The notes beneath the pieces are model-generated. The model was not told the origin of the DNA, made no database searches, and worked only from the letters and a program-made list of their open reading frames with translations. A stretch of 64,000 nucleotides of DNA from Natronolimnohabitans sp. A-GB9 (GTDB lineage: Archaea; Halobacteriota; Halobacteria; Halobacteriales; Natrialbaceae): assembly GCF_030848565.1 (NCBI RefSeq), contig NZ_JAVDDV010000004.1:1-64000 (forward strand), given 5' to 3'. Both the position numbers and the translations under genes were made by a program. Shown here one piece after another: positions 25,227 through 33,869 of the stretch. How positions within the stretch are numbered: position 1 is the first letter of the stretch; each line of letters begins with the position of its first letter.

Positions 25227-26123
25227 TCAAACCGTGATTAACACGGCACCGACGACGACCAGCGCCGCGCCCGCGACGACGCCTTTCGTCACTCGCTCGA
25301 GGTCACGCAACAGGACGGCGGCGAACACGAGCGTAAACAGCGGCGCGGTCGCGACCAGCGGATCGACGATGGCGATTCGACCCTCCTCTAAGCCGAGTGC
25401 GGCCATCAGTGAGAGCATCGCGACGGTCGTCAGCAGGCCGCTACCGGCGAAGTACGCGTACGACGCGCGCGGTCGCTCGAGGACGTCGCGACCACCGACC
25501 GCGGCGACGTAAGCGAGCAGTGCGATCAGACCGGCCGTCTCGTTCAAGGCGACGGCCTCGAGCGCCGAGATCGGCGTCTCGAGCATGCCGTACCGACGGC
25601 TGACGTTCGCGACGGCGAAGGTAGCCGCGGCGGCAATGGGCCACAGCAGGTGACGGGGTTGCCAGCCGCCGAGGTCGCCACCTTTCGAGGCCGTCAGGAC
25701 GGCCAGTCCGGCGACGAGGATGACGATTCCGACCCCCGTCACAGGCCCGAGTGGCTCGCCGAGCCAGACGAGCGCGATCAGTGTCGCAAACAGCGGTCGC
25801 GTACTGAGGATCGTACTGTTGAGGCTCGCACCGACCTTATCGACGCCGACGAAGATCGTGATCCGACCCAGGGCCGTCCCGACGACGCCCGCGAAGGCAA
25901 AGATCGCGAGCACCTCGAGGGTTAGCCCGGAAAACGCCGACCGGCCGTAGAGCGCGGCGATGACGAGCCAGTAGATCGCCGAGTCGACGACGACCACGAC
26001 CAGCGACGCCTGCACGGAGCCGCCACCCGCGGCCATGCCCCGCTTGTCGAATATCGGCGTAAAGCCCCAGAAGATCGCCGGGATCAACGCGAGAACGAGC
26101 ACCTCGAGGGTCGCACTCGTCAT
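25227..26123 (-). CDS. EamA (DMT) family transporter
   Basis: This 298-residue protein has ten transmembrane helices in two five-helix EamA repeats, about residues 5-140 and 160-298. Each repeat ends with the family's conserved pattern (STILSTRPLFATLIALVWLGE in the first, IVDPLVATAPLFTLVFAAVL in the second). The family exports or imports small metabolites in the inner membrane. The substrate is not predictable. The start at 26123 places the first helix at once (TLEVLVLALIPAIFWGFTPIF). Confidence 0.9.
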   Translation of the reverse strand: MTSATLEVLVLALIPAIFWGFTPIFDKRGMAAGGGSVQASLVVVVVDSAIYWLVIAALYGRSAFSGLTLEVLAIFAFAGVVGTALGRITIFVGVDKVGASLNSTILSTRPLFATLIALVWLGEPLGPVTGVGIVILVAGLAVLTASKGGDLGGWQPRHLLWPIAAAATFAVANVSRRYGMLETPISALEAVALNETAGLIALLAYVAAVGGRDVLERPRASYAYFAGSGLLTTVAMLSLMAALGLEEGRIAIVDPLVATAPLFTLVFAAVLLRDLERVTKGVVAGAALVVVGAVLITV

Positions 26124-26282
26124 CGGCTCGACTCACCGGGTCCGGGCCGTCGTCGCCGCGTCATTCGATGAGAGGTGAGGACGACGAACGGGTCAACGTT
26201 GCGATACCGGTTAGCTACCGACTCTTTTCAGAGACGTGGAACACCGGCGACTATTATGGGCAGTGCCGGCGTATCGACAGCT

Positions 26283-26744
26283 ATGTACGACCGAATACTC
26301 CTCCCAACCGACGCGGAGAAAGGCGCCGAACTGGCGACCGAACACGCGATCACTGTCGCCGAGTCGACCGGCGCGGAGCTACACTTGCTGTACGTCGTCG
26401 ACAGCGACGTCTACAGCTCCTACTCAGGTGACGAATACGTCCACGAGTTCGAGGGCCTCGAGTCGGCCTTAGAGTCGATCGGCGAGGAGACCCTCGAGGA
26501 AGCCACAGAGCAAGCCAACGAGGCCGGACTCGATCCGGCGACGACGGTCCGTCACGGTCGACCCGCCGAAGAGATCCTCGCCTACGCCGACGAAGAAGAC
26601 GTCGACCTGCTGATCATGGGCTCGAAGGAGCGACCCGGCGAGTACCGCCAGCTGCTCGGAAGCGTCACCGAACGGGTCTCGCGGCTGGCCTCGCGACCGG
26701 TGACCATCGTCAAGACGCCGGTCGAGGCGGAAGCGGAAACCTGA
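26283..26744 (+). CDS. Universal stress protein (UspA family)
   Basis: This is a 153-residue Usp with the canonical MYDRILLPTDAEKGAELATEHA start, a central loop insertion around DVYSSYSGDEYVHEFEG, and the nucleotide-binding end LIMGSKERPGEYRQLLGSV followed by VTIVKTP. The ATG at 26283 is chosen because the upstream frame lacks family similarity. serB begins 34 bases downstream on the same strand, so a common transcript is possible. ACTATTATGG about 28-35 bases upstream could be the TATA-like element. Confidence 0.9.
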   Translation: MYDRILLPTDAEKGAELATEHAITVAESTGAELHLLYVVDSDVYSSYSGDEYVHEFEGLESALESIGEETLEEATEQANEAGLDPATTVRHGRPAEEILAYADEEDVDLLIMGSKERPGEYRQLLGSVTERVSRLASRPVTIVKTPVEAEAET

Positions 26745-26778
26745 ACTGGTTTATTCGGGGGGCCACAATCGGCGGGCG

Positions 26779-27429
26779 ATGACAGTCGTCGCTTTCGACT
26801 TCGACGGGACGCTTTCCGACTCCGAGATGACCGTGTTGCTCGGTGACCGCTGTGGCGTCGCCGACGACATGGCCGAGATCACCGAACGCTCGATGAACGA
26901 CGAGATCGACTACGCCGAGAGCCTCCGCAAGCGCGCGGCGCTGCTCGAAGGGCTCCCCGCCGAGGACGCCCGCGCCGCCTTCGACGAGGTCGAACTCCGC
27001 GACGGTGCGGCCGACCTCATCGAAGAGTTAAACGACGCCGGCGTCACGACCGCGATCCTCACCGGCGGCTTCGAACGCGGCGTCGCCGCCGCCCTCGAAG
27101 CGGAGGACGCCTCCGTCGATCACATCGTCTCGAACCGACTGCCGATGAACGACGAGGAGACCGAACTGACCGGTGACGTCGAAGGGCCACTCATCGAGGG
27201 CACCAAAGACGACGCTCTCGAGAACCTCGCCGACGAGGTCGGCGTCGACCTCGAGGACACCGTCGCCGTCGGCGATGGTGCCAACGACCTGCCGATGTTG
27301 CAAGTCGCCGGCCTCTCGATCGGGTTCGAGCCGAAACCGGCCGTCGAACCGCACTGTGAGGTCGTCGTCACCTCGATGGACGAAGCCCGCGAAGTGCTCG
27401 TCGAGGACGGCGTGCTGGCCGACGCGTAG
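26779..27429 (+). CDS. serB: Phosphoserine phosphatase (HAD family)
   Basis: The 216-residue HAD phosphatase has DFDGTLSDSE with the nucleophile aspartate (motif I), ILTGGF (motif II), KDDALENL with the lysine (motif III) and VGDGANDLPML (motif IV), all in the SerB pattern. It catalyses the last step of serine synthesis, hydrolysing phosphoserine. It lies downstream of a UspA gene and ends before an 8-bp stem hairpin. serA is about 5 kb away on the other strand. A dedicated phosphoserine aminotransferase is not present nearby. Confidence 0.9.
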   Translation: MTVVAFDFDGTLSDSEMTVLLGDRCGVADDMAEITERSMNDEIDYAESLRKRAALLEGLPAEDARAAFDEVELRDGAADLIEELNDAGVTTAILTGGFERGVAAALEAEDASVDHIVSNRLPMNDEETELTGDVEGPLIEGTKDDALENLADEVGVDLEDTVAVGDGANDLPMLQVAGLSIGFEPKPAVEPHCEVVVTSMDEAREVLVEDGVLADA

Positions 27430-27456
27430 CGGTCGACCTGTTGTACGGGTTTTGCC

Positions 27457-27480
27457 ACGGCCACAGGAGGTCGTGGCCGT
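27457..27480 (+). terminator. Hairpin after serB
   Basis: ACGGCCAC (27457-27464) and GTGGCCGT (27473-27480) form a perfect 8-bp stem with an 8-base loop, 27 bases after the serB stop. A terminator or RNA-stability role is inferred from position. Confidence 0.45.
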
Positions 27481-27519
27481 AGCGAGACTAACCGACAGTT
27501 AACGGGTCGCGATTCGTCT

Positions 27520-27603
27520 CATACGGTCTCCTGTCGTCAATTACCGCCGATCGCCAGGATGGGGTCGGCGATCGGCGGTACATCGGTACAGCAGTCCGTA
27601 TCA
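27520..27603. repeat. Palindromic intergenic element, copy 3 (ATACGG tips)
   Basis: The left tip is CATACGGTCTCCTGTC and the right tip reads TGATACGGACTGCTGT on the minus strand, where TGA is the stop of the GalT-like gene. The centre is a strong hairpin, ACCGCCGATCGCC (27543) with GGCGATCGGCGGT (27567). The core differs from copies 1 and 2, so the tips are the conserved part. Confidence 0.75.
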
Positions 27604-28602
27604 GAAGAACTCGGCAGCCTCCGAGGCGTACGCTTCGGGTGCAACGTCGACGACGCGTTCGTCGTGGAGCGTCTGAAGGAAGAACGCGTCCGAGACGTAG
27701 TGGTCGTCGAACGGCGATCGAGCGACGACGTCGACGACGACGGGCGAAGCGTCTCCCTCGTTCAGGTGTATCGAGAAGTTGTGGGCGTTGAGCCCGAGCG
27801 AGCCGTAGTAGGACAGCACGTTCTCGAGGCCGGCCGCGAGGTCGGCGACCACGTCGTCGTTGGGTGCAGGTCGATCGGTCACGTCGGTAATGCCCACGAC
27901 GTGGTAGTGGTGGGTCGGCGCGAACGGGGCGAGCCACTCGACGTCGCCGGTTGCGCCGACGTGTCGTGGCCCGTCCCGTTCCTCCTCGAGCAGGGCTTCC
28001 CAGTAGGTGCTGTCGTGGTCGTCGGCGAACGCACGCTCGGCGTCGACGCGGCGTCTGGCCGCGTTCGTGCCGTGGTCGTCGAGGATCGTCTGGAGGTGTG
28101 GGTGGACGACGCTGCTTCCCGAGGAGGGGAGCAAGTTCATGTTGATCGAGGCGTAGGGGGGGTCCTCGTGGTCCGTGACCGCGTGGACGTACTCGAGGGC
28201 GTTCTCGAGGCCATCGGCGAGCAGGTCAGCGGAGAACTCGTCGTTTGGCACGAAGTGGTCCTCGGTGAGAACGACGACGTTTGCGTGTTTGGCGTACGGA
28301 AACAGGTTCGGAAACGAAACTGATTCGCCGACGGTTCCGCGATCGACCTCGACGAAGTCGGGGTACTCTGGCGTCGCGTCGTGGACCATCTCCGGACAGA
28401 AGAAACAGTCTCCGTCGTCGTCGACGAACGACGAGATATCCGGTCGCTCGTCGGGATGAGGGAACACGTCCTCGACGAGACGGGTCTGCTGTCCGGTCAG
28501 CGGATCCTCACGCAGTTCGACCTCGACAGTGTCTTCCTCGAAGTCGGCCATCGGACTGTAGAAGCGCGCCCGGTCAGTGTGTGCGGTGAACTCGATGGAC
28601 AT
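27601..28602 (-). CDS. GalT/HIT-superfamily nucleotidyltransferase-like protein
   Basis: This 333-residue cytosolic protein resembles galactose-1-phosphate uridylyltransferase. CFFCPEM near residue 68 is a zinc-type knuckle, and SSGSSVVHPHLQTILD contains the HPHxQ active-site motif whose first histidine is nucleotidylated in GalT. THHYHVVG near residue 235 gives further histidines. The C-terminal half has the second HIT-like fold. The frame is open far upstream of the ATG at 28602, but the MSIEFTAHTDRARFY start fits the family. The true sugar substrate is not known, and haloarchaeal members may act on other sugar phosphates. Confidence 0.75.
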   Translation of the reverse strand: MSIEFTAHTDRARFYSPMADFEEDTVEVELREDPLTGQQTRLVEDVFPHPDERPDISSFVDDDGDCFFCPEMVHDATPEYPDFVEVDRGTVGESVSFPNLFPYAKHANVVVLTEDHFVPNDEFSADLLADGLENALEYVHAVTDHEDPPYASINMNLLPSSGSSVVHPHLQTILDDHGTNAARRRVDAERAFADDHDSTYWEALLEEERDGPRHVGATGDVEWLAPFAPTHHYHVVGITDVTDRPAPNDDVVADLAAGLENVLSYYGSLGLNAHNFSIHLNEGDASPVVVDVVARSPFDDHYVSDAFFLQTLHDERVVDVAPEAYASEAAEFF

Positions 28603-28689
28603 CACGCGTCGATTCGTTGACCAGTGACAAAGATCCTCTGGCAAGTTCACAGCAGTGTGTTCTTGTGCGCACTCGTCGACGGGTACCGT

Positions 28690-29451
28690 ATGCGGGAGTT
28701 CGCGTTTACGATCACCTACGAGCGCGGTGTGGACCACCTCATGGACGTCTTCATCGACCACCCCGGGCTCTACGCACGGACCGTCTCCTGTCACGCCACG
28801 ACGGACACGATGTGGCGTCTCGACGAAGCTACCGGGCCGCGAGAGGCGCTTGCGGATTACGACGAGTGTCTCGAGGGAATCGAACGCTGTTCGAGCCTCC
28901 GAGGGATGGGCGGCTGTGAGATCGACTGGACTTGCGAGACCCTCGCCGAGCGGCCGACGAGCCGACTCGTCTACTCGCGCCAGTCGGAAGGCGAGGGCTG
29001 TCGGTCGGTGCCGTACCTGGCCGCGACACACCTCGGTGACGGCGTACTCTGTCGCGCCGAACAACACGGTCACGAGTACAGGTGGTGTATCCTCGCCGAC
29101 GACGATGCTGCGGTCAGAGAGATCTACGAGGAACTCGAGGGGAACCTCCGAGACGGACTCTCCCTCGAATTCGAGCGCCTCGGCGAGCCGACCGAGTGGG
29201 TCGGGTACCACGCGGATCGCGGAGGGCTCCCAGACAAGCAGTGCGAAACACTCGAGTTGGCCGTCGAGTACGGCTACTACGACGATCCGCGCTGCGCGTC
29301 CGTCCAAGAGAGCGCCGAGGCCGAGGGGATTCCGACGTCGACGCTCCAGTGCCCGGCTGACTCGGGCCGAATCGTGGCTCGCAAATCCTTCGTCTCGACC
29401 GAGACGGGCGATCCCGTCGTGCGAGCGAGGGGTGCGACAGCCGACGACTGA
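28690..29451 (+). CDS. HTH_10 family regulator with probable frameshift in the DNA-binding helix
   Basis: The 253-residue frame starts MREFAFTITYERGVDHLMDVF, the standard N-terminus of a large haloarchaeal sensor/HTH_10 family. LPDKQCETLELAVEYGYYDD then starts the HTH_10 domain. After EGIPTSTLQ, near 29349, the expected recognition helix is lost in this frame (CPADSGRIVA). In the next frame the sequence reads RLTRAESWLAN, which fits the family. One extra C in the CCC run at 29352-29354 would explain this. The product as read would have a damaged HTH. It is divergent from the GalT-like gene, with an 87-base gap. An earlier ATG 22 codons upstream is less likely. Confidence 0.65.
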   Translation: MREFAFTITYERGVDHLMDVFIDHPGLYARTVSCHATTDTMWRLDEATGPREALADYDECLEGIERCSSLRGMGGCEIDWTCETLAERPTSRLVYSRQSEGEGCRSVPYLAATHLGDGVLCRAEQHGHEYRWCILADDDAAVREIYEELEGNLRDGLSLEFERLGEPTEWVGYHADRGGLPDKQCETLELAVEYGYYDDPRCASVQESAEAEGIPTSTLQCPADSGRIVARKSFVSTETGDPVVRARGATADD

Positions 29452-29491
29452 TAGGGATCAGCAGACTAGTTCATAGGTTCTCTCGTCATGC

Positions 29492-29524
29492 GGTTCTCAC
29501 GGGAACGGTTTTCGCGTGAGAACC
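29492..29524. terminator. Hairpin downstream of HTH_10 gene
   Basis: GGTTCTCACG (29492-29501) and CGTGAGAACC (29515-29524) form a perfect 10-bp stem with a 13-base loop, 40 bases after the regulator stop. It may be a terminator or an operator-type dyad for the next gene. Confidence 0.45.
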
Positions 29525-29670
29525 TTCGAATATCAGTGCTAATCAGTATGAGTCGACCGACACACGCTAGCCGAACATAGTCGGCTATTCGTCCGAAACG
29601 GAGAATATCCGCTATGAGAGCCGTTTTCGCGATCGAGAGACTTTTAACTCGATCTCGAGTAAGGAGTTGC

Positions 29671-30078
29671 ATGATGTGGCAAGACCTCGTCTTCATGGTT
29701 GGCAGCAGTCTCTCGATCGTCTTCCTCGCACCGACCTTACGCGATGCGACCGCGCGGGTTCCGCTCGGAACGAGTCTTCCGTCGATGGCGATCGGGCTGG
29801 TCTACGGCGCGACCTTCCTCACGCTCGGAATGAGTTTCTCCGCAGTCGGCTCGCTGGCAGCCGGAACGATGTGGGCTCTCATTGCCGCGATCCGTTCGCC
29901 GACCGGTAAACACCTCACCGGCCGACTCCTCCGCCTCGAGAGTCCCTCGTTGTTCGCGACCGATCTCCACCGATGGCTCGCGAGTTTCCGAACCTCGGTC
30001 AGCGCCGATCAGTACGCCTCGTTCGACGCTGTCCACGACCGGGCCTACCGACAGACGGCAGATCAGGCGGCCGACTGA
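29671..30078 (+). CDS. Small conserved membrane protein (135 aa)
   Basis: The product starts MMWQDLVFMVGSSLSIVFLAPTL and has three hydrophobic segments (about residues 5-22, 36-60 and 62-75), then a charged 60-residue C-terminal tail ending in repeated DRAYRQTADQAAD. No known domain is recognised, but the pattern occurs as a haloarchaeal conserved membrane protein. AAGGAG lies ten bases before the ATG and TTTTAA about 28 bases before it, so both leaderless and leadered starts are possible. It is transcribed alone. Confidence 0.7.
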   Translation: MMWQDLVFMVGSSLSIVFLAPTLRDATARVPLGTSLPSMAIGLVYGATFLTLGMSFSAVGSLAAGTMWALIAAIRSPTGKHLTGRLLRLESPSLFATDLHRWLASFRTSVSADQYASFDAVHDRAYRQTADQAAD

Positions 30079-30213
30079 TTTTCCTTCCCAGTTTTCCGTG
30101 ACTTCGACTTCCCGCCGGACGCCGAACGCGATCGCTCGCGATCAGTGCAACGAAAACGTCCAACCGAACCACTCGAGGAACCCACCTCGTGGTCCGGAGA
30201 TCTTCGATCGGCG

Positions 30214-30996
30214 TTAGCGGTCTTCGACCTGTGCCATCAGCGTTGCGAGAGCGTCGCGGCGCTGTGTCAGCACGCCGCCGATCGCCGCGAGAACGGCAGG
30301 GACGAGGATTCCGGCGAAGAGAATCGCGCCGGATGTCGTGGGAGCGAACTCGACCGAGCCGGTAATCTCCATCTCGTCGTTCAGGTAGGGCTCGGCTTCG
30401 AGCGTGCCGGCGCTATCGATCAGGCTACCGACGAGTTCGGGATCCGAGTAGGTGTTCGTCATCAGGAACGCGACGACGGCTGCAATTACCAGATACGCCG
30501 GAACGACCGTTACGCTGGCTTTCACCGCTTCGACGGCGTCGTCGGCGTCGGTGTAATTCGCGATCGCGTACCCCGCGGCGACGACCAGTCCGAGCGTAAG
30601 CACGAACAGCGCCGTATCGACCAGGAAAAACGGCGGTGAAGCGGCCGCAGCGGCGTGGTTTGGTGCGTCTCCGAGCGTCGCGGGTTCACCGTCGGCTTCG
30701 AACCCCGTTCCGAACGCGGCGAGGTAACTCCAGCCGGCGGCCTCCCAGGAGGCCACCATGTCTGTGACGACCACCGACCCGTCGTCAGTGTAAGTCGTGG
30801 GCGTTGTCTGTGCCGTCGCGACGAGCGTCGCGAGCAGATGTGCGAAGTAGGTCGCGATCGCTGCGATCGCACCGAACACCGCACCCTGCTTGAACGGGAG
30901 ATCGCTGCCGGTGTCCTGTACCGCCGCCGGTCGCTGTGTCCGCTGCTCGTCGTCCTGTTCGTCCTCGTACTCGAGTTGACTTTCTTCTGTCATCAC
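30214..30996 (-). CDS. Conserved haloarchaeal membrane protein (260 aa)
   Basis: An acidic N-terminal tail (EDEQDDEQRTQRPAAVQD) precedes four transmembrane helices: about residues 36-60 (FGAIAAIATYFAHLLATLVA), 122-145, 155-175 and 222-243. Between the first and second helices is a roughly 60-residue outer domain with WSYLAAFGTGFEADGE. No enzymatic motif is seen. It lies alone, 117 bases before metX on the same strand, with an AT-rich 31.0-31.1 kb gap between them. Confidence 0.75.
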   Translation of the reverse strand: MMTEESQLEYEDEQDDEQRTQRPAAVQDTGSDLPFKQGAVFGAIAAIATYFAHLLATLVATAQTTPTTYTDDGSVVVTDMVASWEAAGWSYLAAFGTGFEADGEPATLGDAPNHAAAAASPPFFLVDTALFVLTLGLVVAAGYAIANYTDADDAVEAVKASVTVVPAYLVIAAVVAFLMTNTYSDPELVGSLIDSAGTLEAEPYLNDEMEITGSVEFAPTTSGAILFAGILVPAVLAAIGGVLTQRRDALATLMAQVEDR

Positions 30997-31112
30997 CGAT
31001 AGGTAAGCTAGAGTGATATTATAATTTCCGGAACAATTGTTACAGTAGAAATGGAGAACGTTCTTCTATCAACTGTTTGTAATTCATCCAATTACATCTA
31101 TAAATAAACGTG

Positions 31113-32318
31113 TTACTCGCCGAACAGACTCGTGTGTACTGGCGCAAACGAGTCGGACTCGACCGGCTCCGACTCGGTGTCGGTGATCGTCCGTCCCGAC
31201 AGCCCCGTCTCGAGTAGGTCCGACAGCGGCGGTCCGACCTTCTCTGGTTCGACGAGGAAAGCGTCGTGGCCGTGGTCGGACTCGACGACGTGGTGGGCGA
31301 CGTCGACGTCTGCCTCGCGACAGGCCTCTGCCACCGACTCGGACTGTTCGACGGTGAAATGCCAGTCGCCGGTAAACGACAGCAAGAGGAGTTCGCCCTC
31401 GAACGCCGCCAGCGCGTCGGCGTCTGACTCGTACCCGGACGACAGGTCGAAGTCGTCCATCGCGCGGATCATGTAGAGATAGCTGTTGGCGTCGAAGCGG
31501 TCGACGAACTTGTCGGCCTGGTAGTCGAGATAGGACTCGACCTCTCGATACGGGAAGAAGGCGGCCGCGGGATCCGGCGGCTCCTCGCGGACCGTCTCCC
31601 GGCCCGCCGAGCGACGCCCGAACTTGCGGGCCATCGAGGCTTTCGAGAGATACATAATGTGGCCGATCTGGCGCGCTCGAGCGAGCCCGTCGTCGGGTTC
31701 GGGACCGCCGTAGTAGTGGCCGCCGTTCCAGTTGGGATCGCTGGTGATCGCCCGTCGCGCGACCGTATCGAGCGCGAGACACTGTGCATCGAGGCGGGCG
31801 GCGGCCGCGACCACTCCGGCGCAGTCGACGTCGTCCGGATATCGGCGCAGCCAATCGAGGACGTTCATCCCGCCGACGCTGCCGCCGATGACAGCATGAA
31901 GGCGACCGATACCGAGTTCGTCGAGGAGTCGTCGTTGCGCGCGGGTCCAGTCGCCGACAGTGACCGGCGGGAAGTCGGTGCCGTAGGGCTCGCCCGTCTC
32001 CGGGTTCTCGCTTGCTGGTCCCGTCGTGCCGTAACAGGAGCCGGGCGTGTTCGCACAGACGACGAAGTACTCGGTGGTGTCGACGGCCTTGCCGGGCCCG
32101 ACGACGTCACCCCACCAGGCACGTGCCTGACCGGCCGTCTCGTCGCCCGCATCGGGTCTGCGAGCGACGTGAGAGCTGCCGGTCAGCGCGTGACAGACGA
32201 GCACCGCGTTGTCGCCGGTGAACTCGCCGTACGTTTCGTACGCTACCTCGAGGTTCGGGATCGACTCCCCCGAGAGGAACTGGAACTCGCCGAGATCGAC
32301 TGTGTCTTTGCTTGTCAT
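31113..32318 (-). CDS. metX: Homoserine O-acetyltransferase
   Basis: This 401-residue alpha/beta hydrolase transfers acetyl from acetyl-CoA to homoserine, the activation step of methionine synthesis. [14 protein letters not shown] is the oxyanion region, [14 protein letters not shown] carries the nucleophile serine, and [13 protein letters not shown] carries the C-terminal catalytic histidine. It follows metY on the same strand with a six-base gap, so the two are one operon and successive steps of direct sulfhydrylation. A C-terminal extension after DLLETGL (about 30 residues) is acidic and probably flexible. Confidence 0.94.
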   Translation of the reverse strand: MTSKDTVDLGEFQFLSGESIPNLEVAYETYGEFTGDNAVLVCHALTGSSHVARRPDAGDETAGQARAWWGDVVGPGKAVDTTEYFVVCANTPGSCYGTTGPASENPETGEPYGTDFPPVTVGDWTRAQRRLLDELGIGRLHAVIGGSVGGMNVLDWLRRYPDDVDCAGVVAAAARLDAQCLALDTVARRAITSDPNWNGGHYYGGPEPDDGLARARQIGHIMYLSKASMARKFGRRSAGRETVREEPPDPAAAFFPYREVESYLDYQADKFVDRFDANSYLYMIRAMDDFDLSSGYESDADALAAFEGELLLLSFTGDWHFTVEQSESVAEACREADVDVAHHVVESDHGHDAFLVEPEKVGPPLSDLLETGLSGRTITDTESEPVESDSFAPVHTSLFGE

Positions 32319-32324
32319 GGGTAT

Positions 32325-33659
32325 CTAGTCGTCACTCGCAGCGCGAGAGGCCGTCTCGATCGCTTGCTCGAGGTCGGCCAAGATGTCCTCAGGGTTCTCG
32401 ATGCCGACCGACATTCGTACGAGGTCGTCGGTTACGCCCGCCTCGGCGCGCTCTTCCGGCGACAGCTGTCCGTGCGTGGTGCTCGCGGGGTGGATCACGA
32501 GCGTCTTCGCGTCGCCGATATTCGCGAGGAACTGGGCGAGGTCGACTTCCTCGCAGAAGACCTTGCCCGCCTCGAAGCCACCCTCGAGTCCGAACGCGAC
32601 CATGCCGCCGAAGTCCTCGAGATACTGTCGGGCGTTGTCGTGGGTCGGGTGGTCCTCGAGACCAGGGTGGGTGACCCAGGCGACGTCCTCGTGGTCCGCG
32701 AGGTACTCCGCGACGATAGCCGCGTTCTCGCAGTGTTTTTCGACGCGCAAGGGCAACGACTCGAGGCCCTGCAGCGTCTGCCAGGCGTCGAAGGGGGACT
32801 GCTGGTTGCCGAGGCTGCGAAGCGAGCGATAGCGGGCGGTCGCGGCGAAAGGTGCCTCGGGGAAGTCACGCGAAAAGTCGACGTCGTGGTAGGCGTGGTT
32901 CGTTCCGGCGATCTCGTCGTAGCCGTGTTCCCCCCACGGGAACGAGCCACCGTCGACGAGGACGCCGCCGACGGTCGTCCCGGAACCGTGGAGCCACTTG
33001 GTCGTCGACTCCCAGACGACGTCGGCCCCGTGTTCGAGGGGGCGACAGAGCGCCGGCGTCGCGAAGGTGTTGTCGACGACGAGGGGAACGCCATTGTCGT
33101 GGGCGATCTCGGCGATCCGCTCGAAGTCGGGTGTGACCAGGGACGGATTGCCGATCGTCTCGACGTGGACGAACGCGGTGTCGGCGTCGATCGCCGCCTC
33201 GTACTCGTCGTACTCGAGCGTGGGGACAAAGCGCGCCTCGATGTTCCGGCGGGACGCGGTCTTCGAGAGATAGGTCGTCGTTCCGCCGTAGGTATCGGTC
33301 GAACAGACGACGTTGTCGCCCGCCTCGGCGAGGATCAGCGTCGCGGAATCGAGGGCGGCCAGTCCGCTGGCGGTCGCGACCGCGCCCGTGCCGCCTTCGA
33401 GGTCGGCAAGCCGATCCTCGAGGATCCGGACGGTCGGGTTGGCGATCCGGGAGTAGATGTATCCCTCTTCCTCGAGGGCGTAGAGATCGGCGGCAGTATC
33501 GGTGTCGTCGAAGACGTAAGAGGTGGTCTGATAGATCGGTGGGGCCATCGCCCCCGTGTCCGGATCGGGCGATTGGCCGGCGTGGACGCTTCGTGTCCCG
33601 AGGCCGTCGCCGGGACAGTCCGACTCGTCGGCGGTCCCGTCGCTCGCGTCGTCACTCAT
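32325..33659 (-). CDS. metY: O-acetylhomoserine sulfhydrylase
   Basis: The 444-residue PLP enzyme converts O-acetylhomoserine and sulfide into homocysteine. GTRSVHAGQSPDPDTGAMA is the family start, WESTTKWLHGSGTTVGG carries the PLP lysine, and HPASTTHGQLSPEERAEAGV is the C-terminal signature of Cys/Met metabolism enzymes. Length and motifs fit MetY rather than MetB or MetC. It is the first gene of the metY-metX operon. A perfect 12-bp palindrome lies five bases before its ATG and may be a regulatory site. Confidence 0.93.
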   Translation of the reverse strand: MSDDASDGTADESDCPGDGLGTRSVHAGQSPDPDTGAMAPPIYQTTSYVFDDTDTAADLYALEEEGYIYSRIANPTVRILEDRLADLEGGTGAVATASGLAALDSATLILAEAGDNVVCSTDTYGGTTTYLSKTASRRNIEARFVPTLEYDEYEAAIDADTAFVHVETIGNPSLVTPDFERIAEIAHDNGVPLVVDNTFATPALCRPLEHGADVVWESTTKWLHGSGTTVGGVLVDGGSFPWGEHGYDEIAGTNHAYHDVDFSRDFPEAPFAATARYRSLRSLGNQQSPFDAWQTLQGLESLPLRVEKHCENAAIVAEYLADHEDVAWVTHPGLEDHPTHDNARQYLEDFGGMVAFGLEGGFEAGKVFCEEVDLAQFLANIGDAKTLVIHPASTTHGQLSPEERAEAGVTDDLVRMSVGIENPEDILADLEQAIETASRAASDD

Positions 33660-33663
33660 GTTT

Positions 33664-33675
33664 AGTATGCATACT
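33664..33675. promoter_or_regulatory. Perfect palindrome AGTATGCATACT before metY
   Basis: The 12-bp perfect dyad starts five bases upstream of the metY ATG. If the transcript is leaderless or has a short leader, the dyad covers the transcription start, a typical place for a repressor operator. The factor is unknown. Confidence 0.4.
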
Positions 33676-33869
33676 ACTCGAGACTCATATGCGTCTCAGT
33701 AACGGCAAAAACCGCAGTCGATTCGTGGGAATTCACACACGACGTGCGGGCGGTGAGTGGCTCGGGCGGCACGTTCGAAGCGCTCGAGCCGTGGCCGGAC
33801 GACGTGCGACGACCACCGAGCAACCTGGCGTCGATCGAGACGGACGACTTGATAGTTCCGTAGCCGAAA

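Noticed and set aside
31659-33665. A 668-codon plus-strand frame opposite metX and metY
   Set aside because: It is rich in Arg, Gly and Val with no domain, and lies antisense to two well-identified enzymes.
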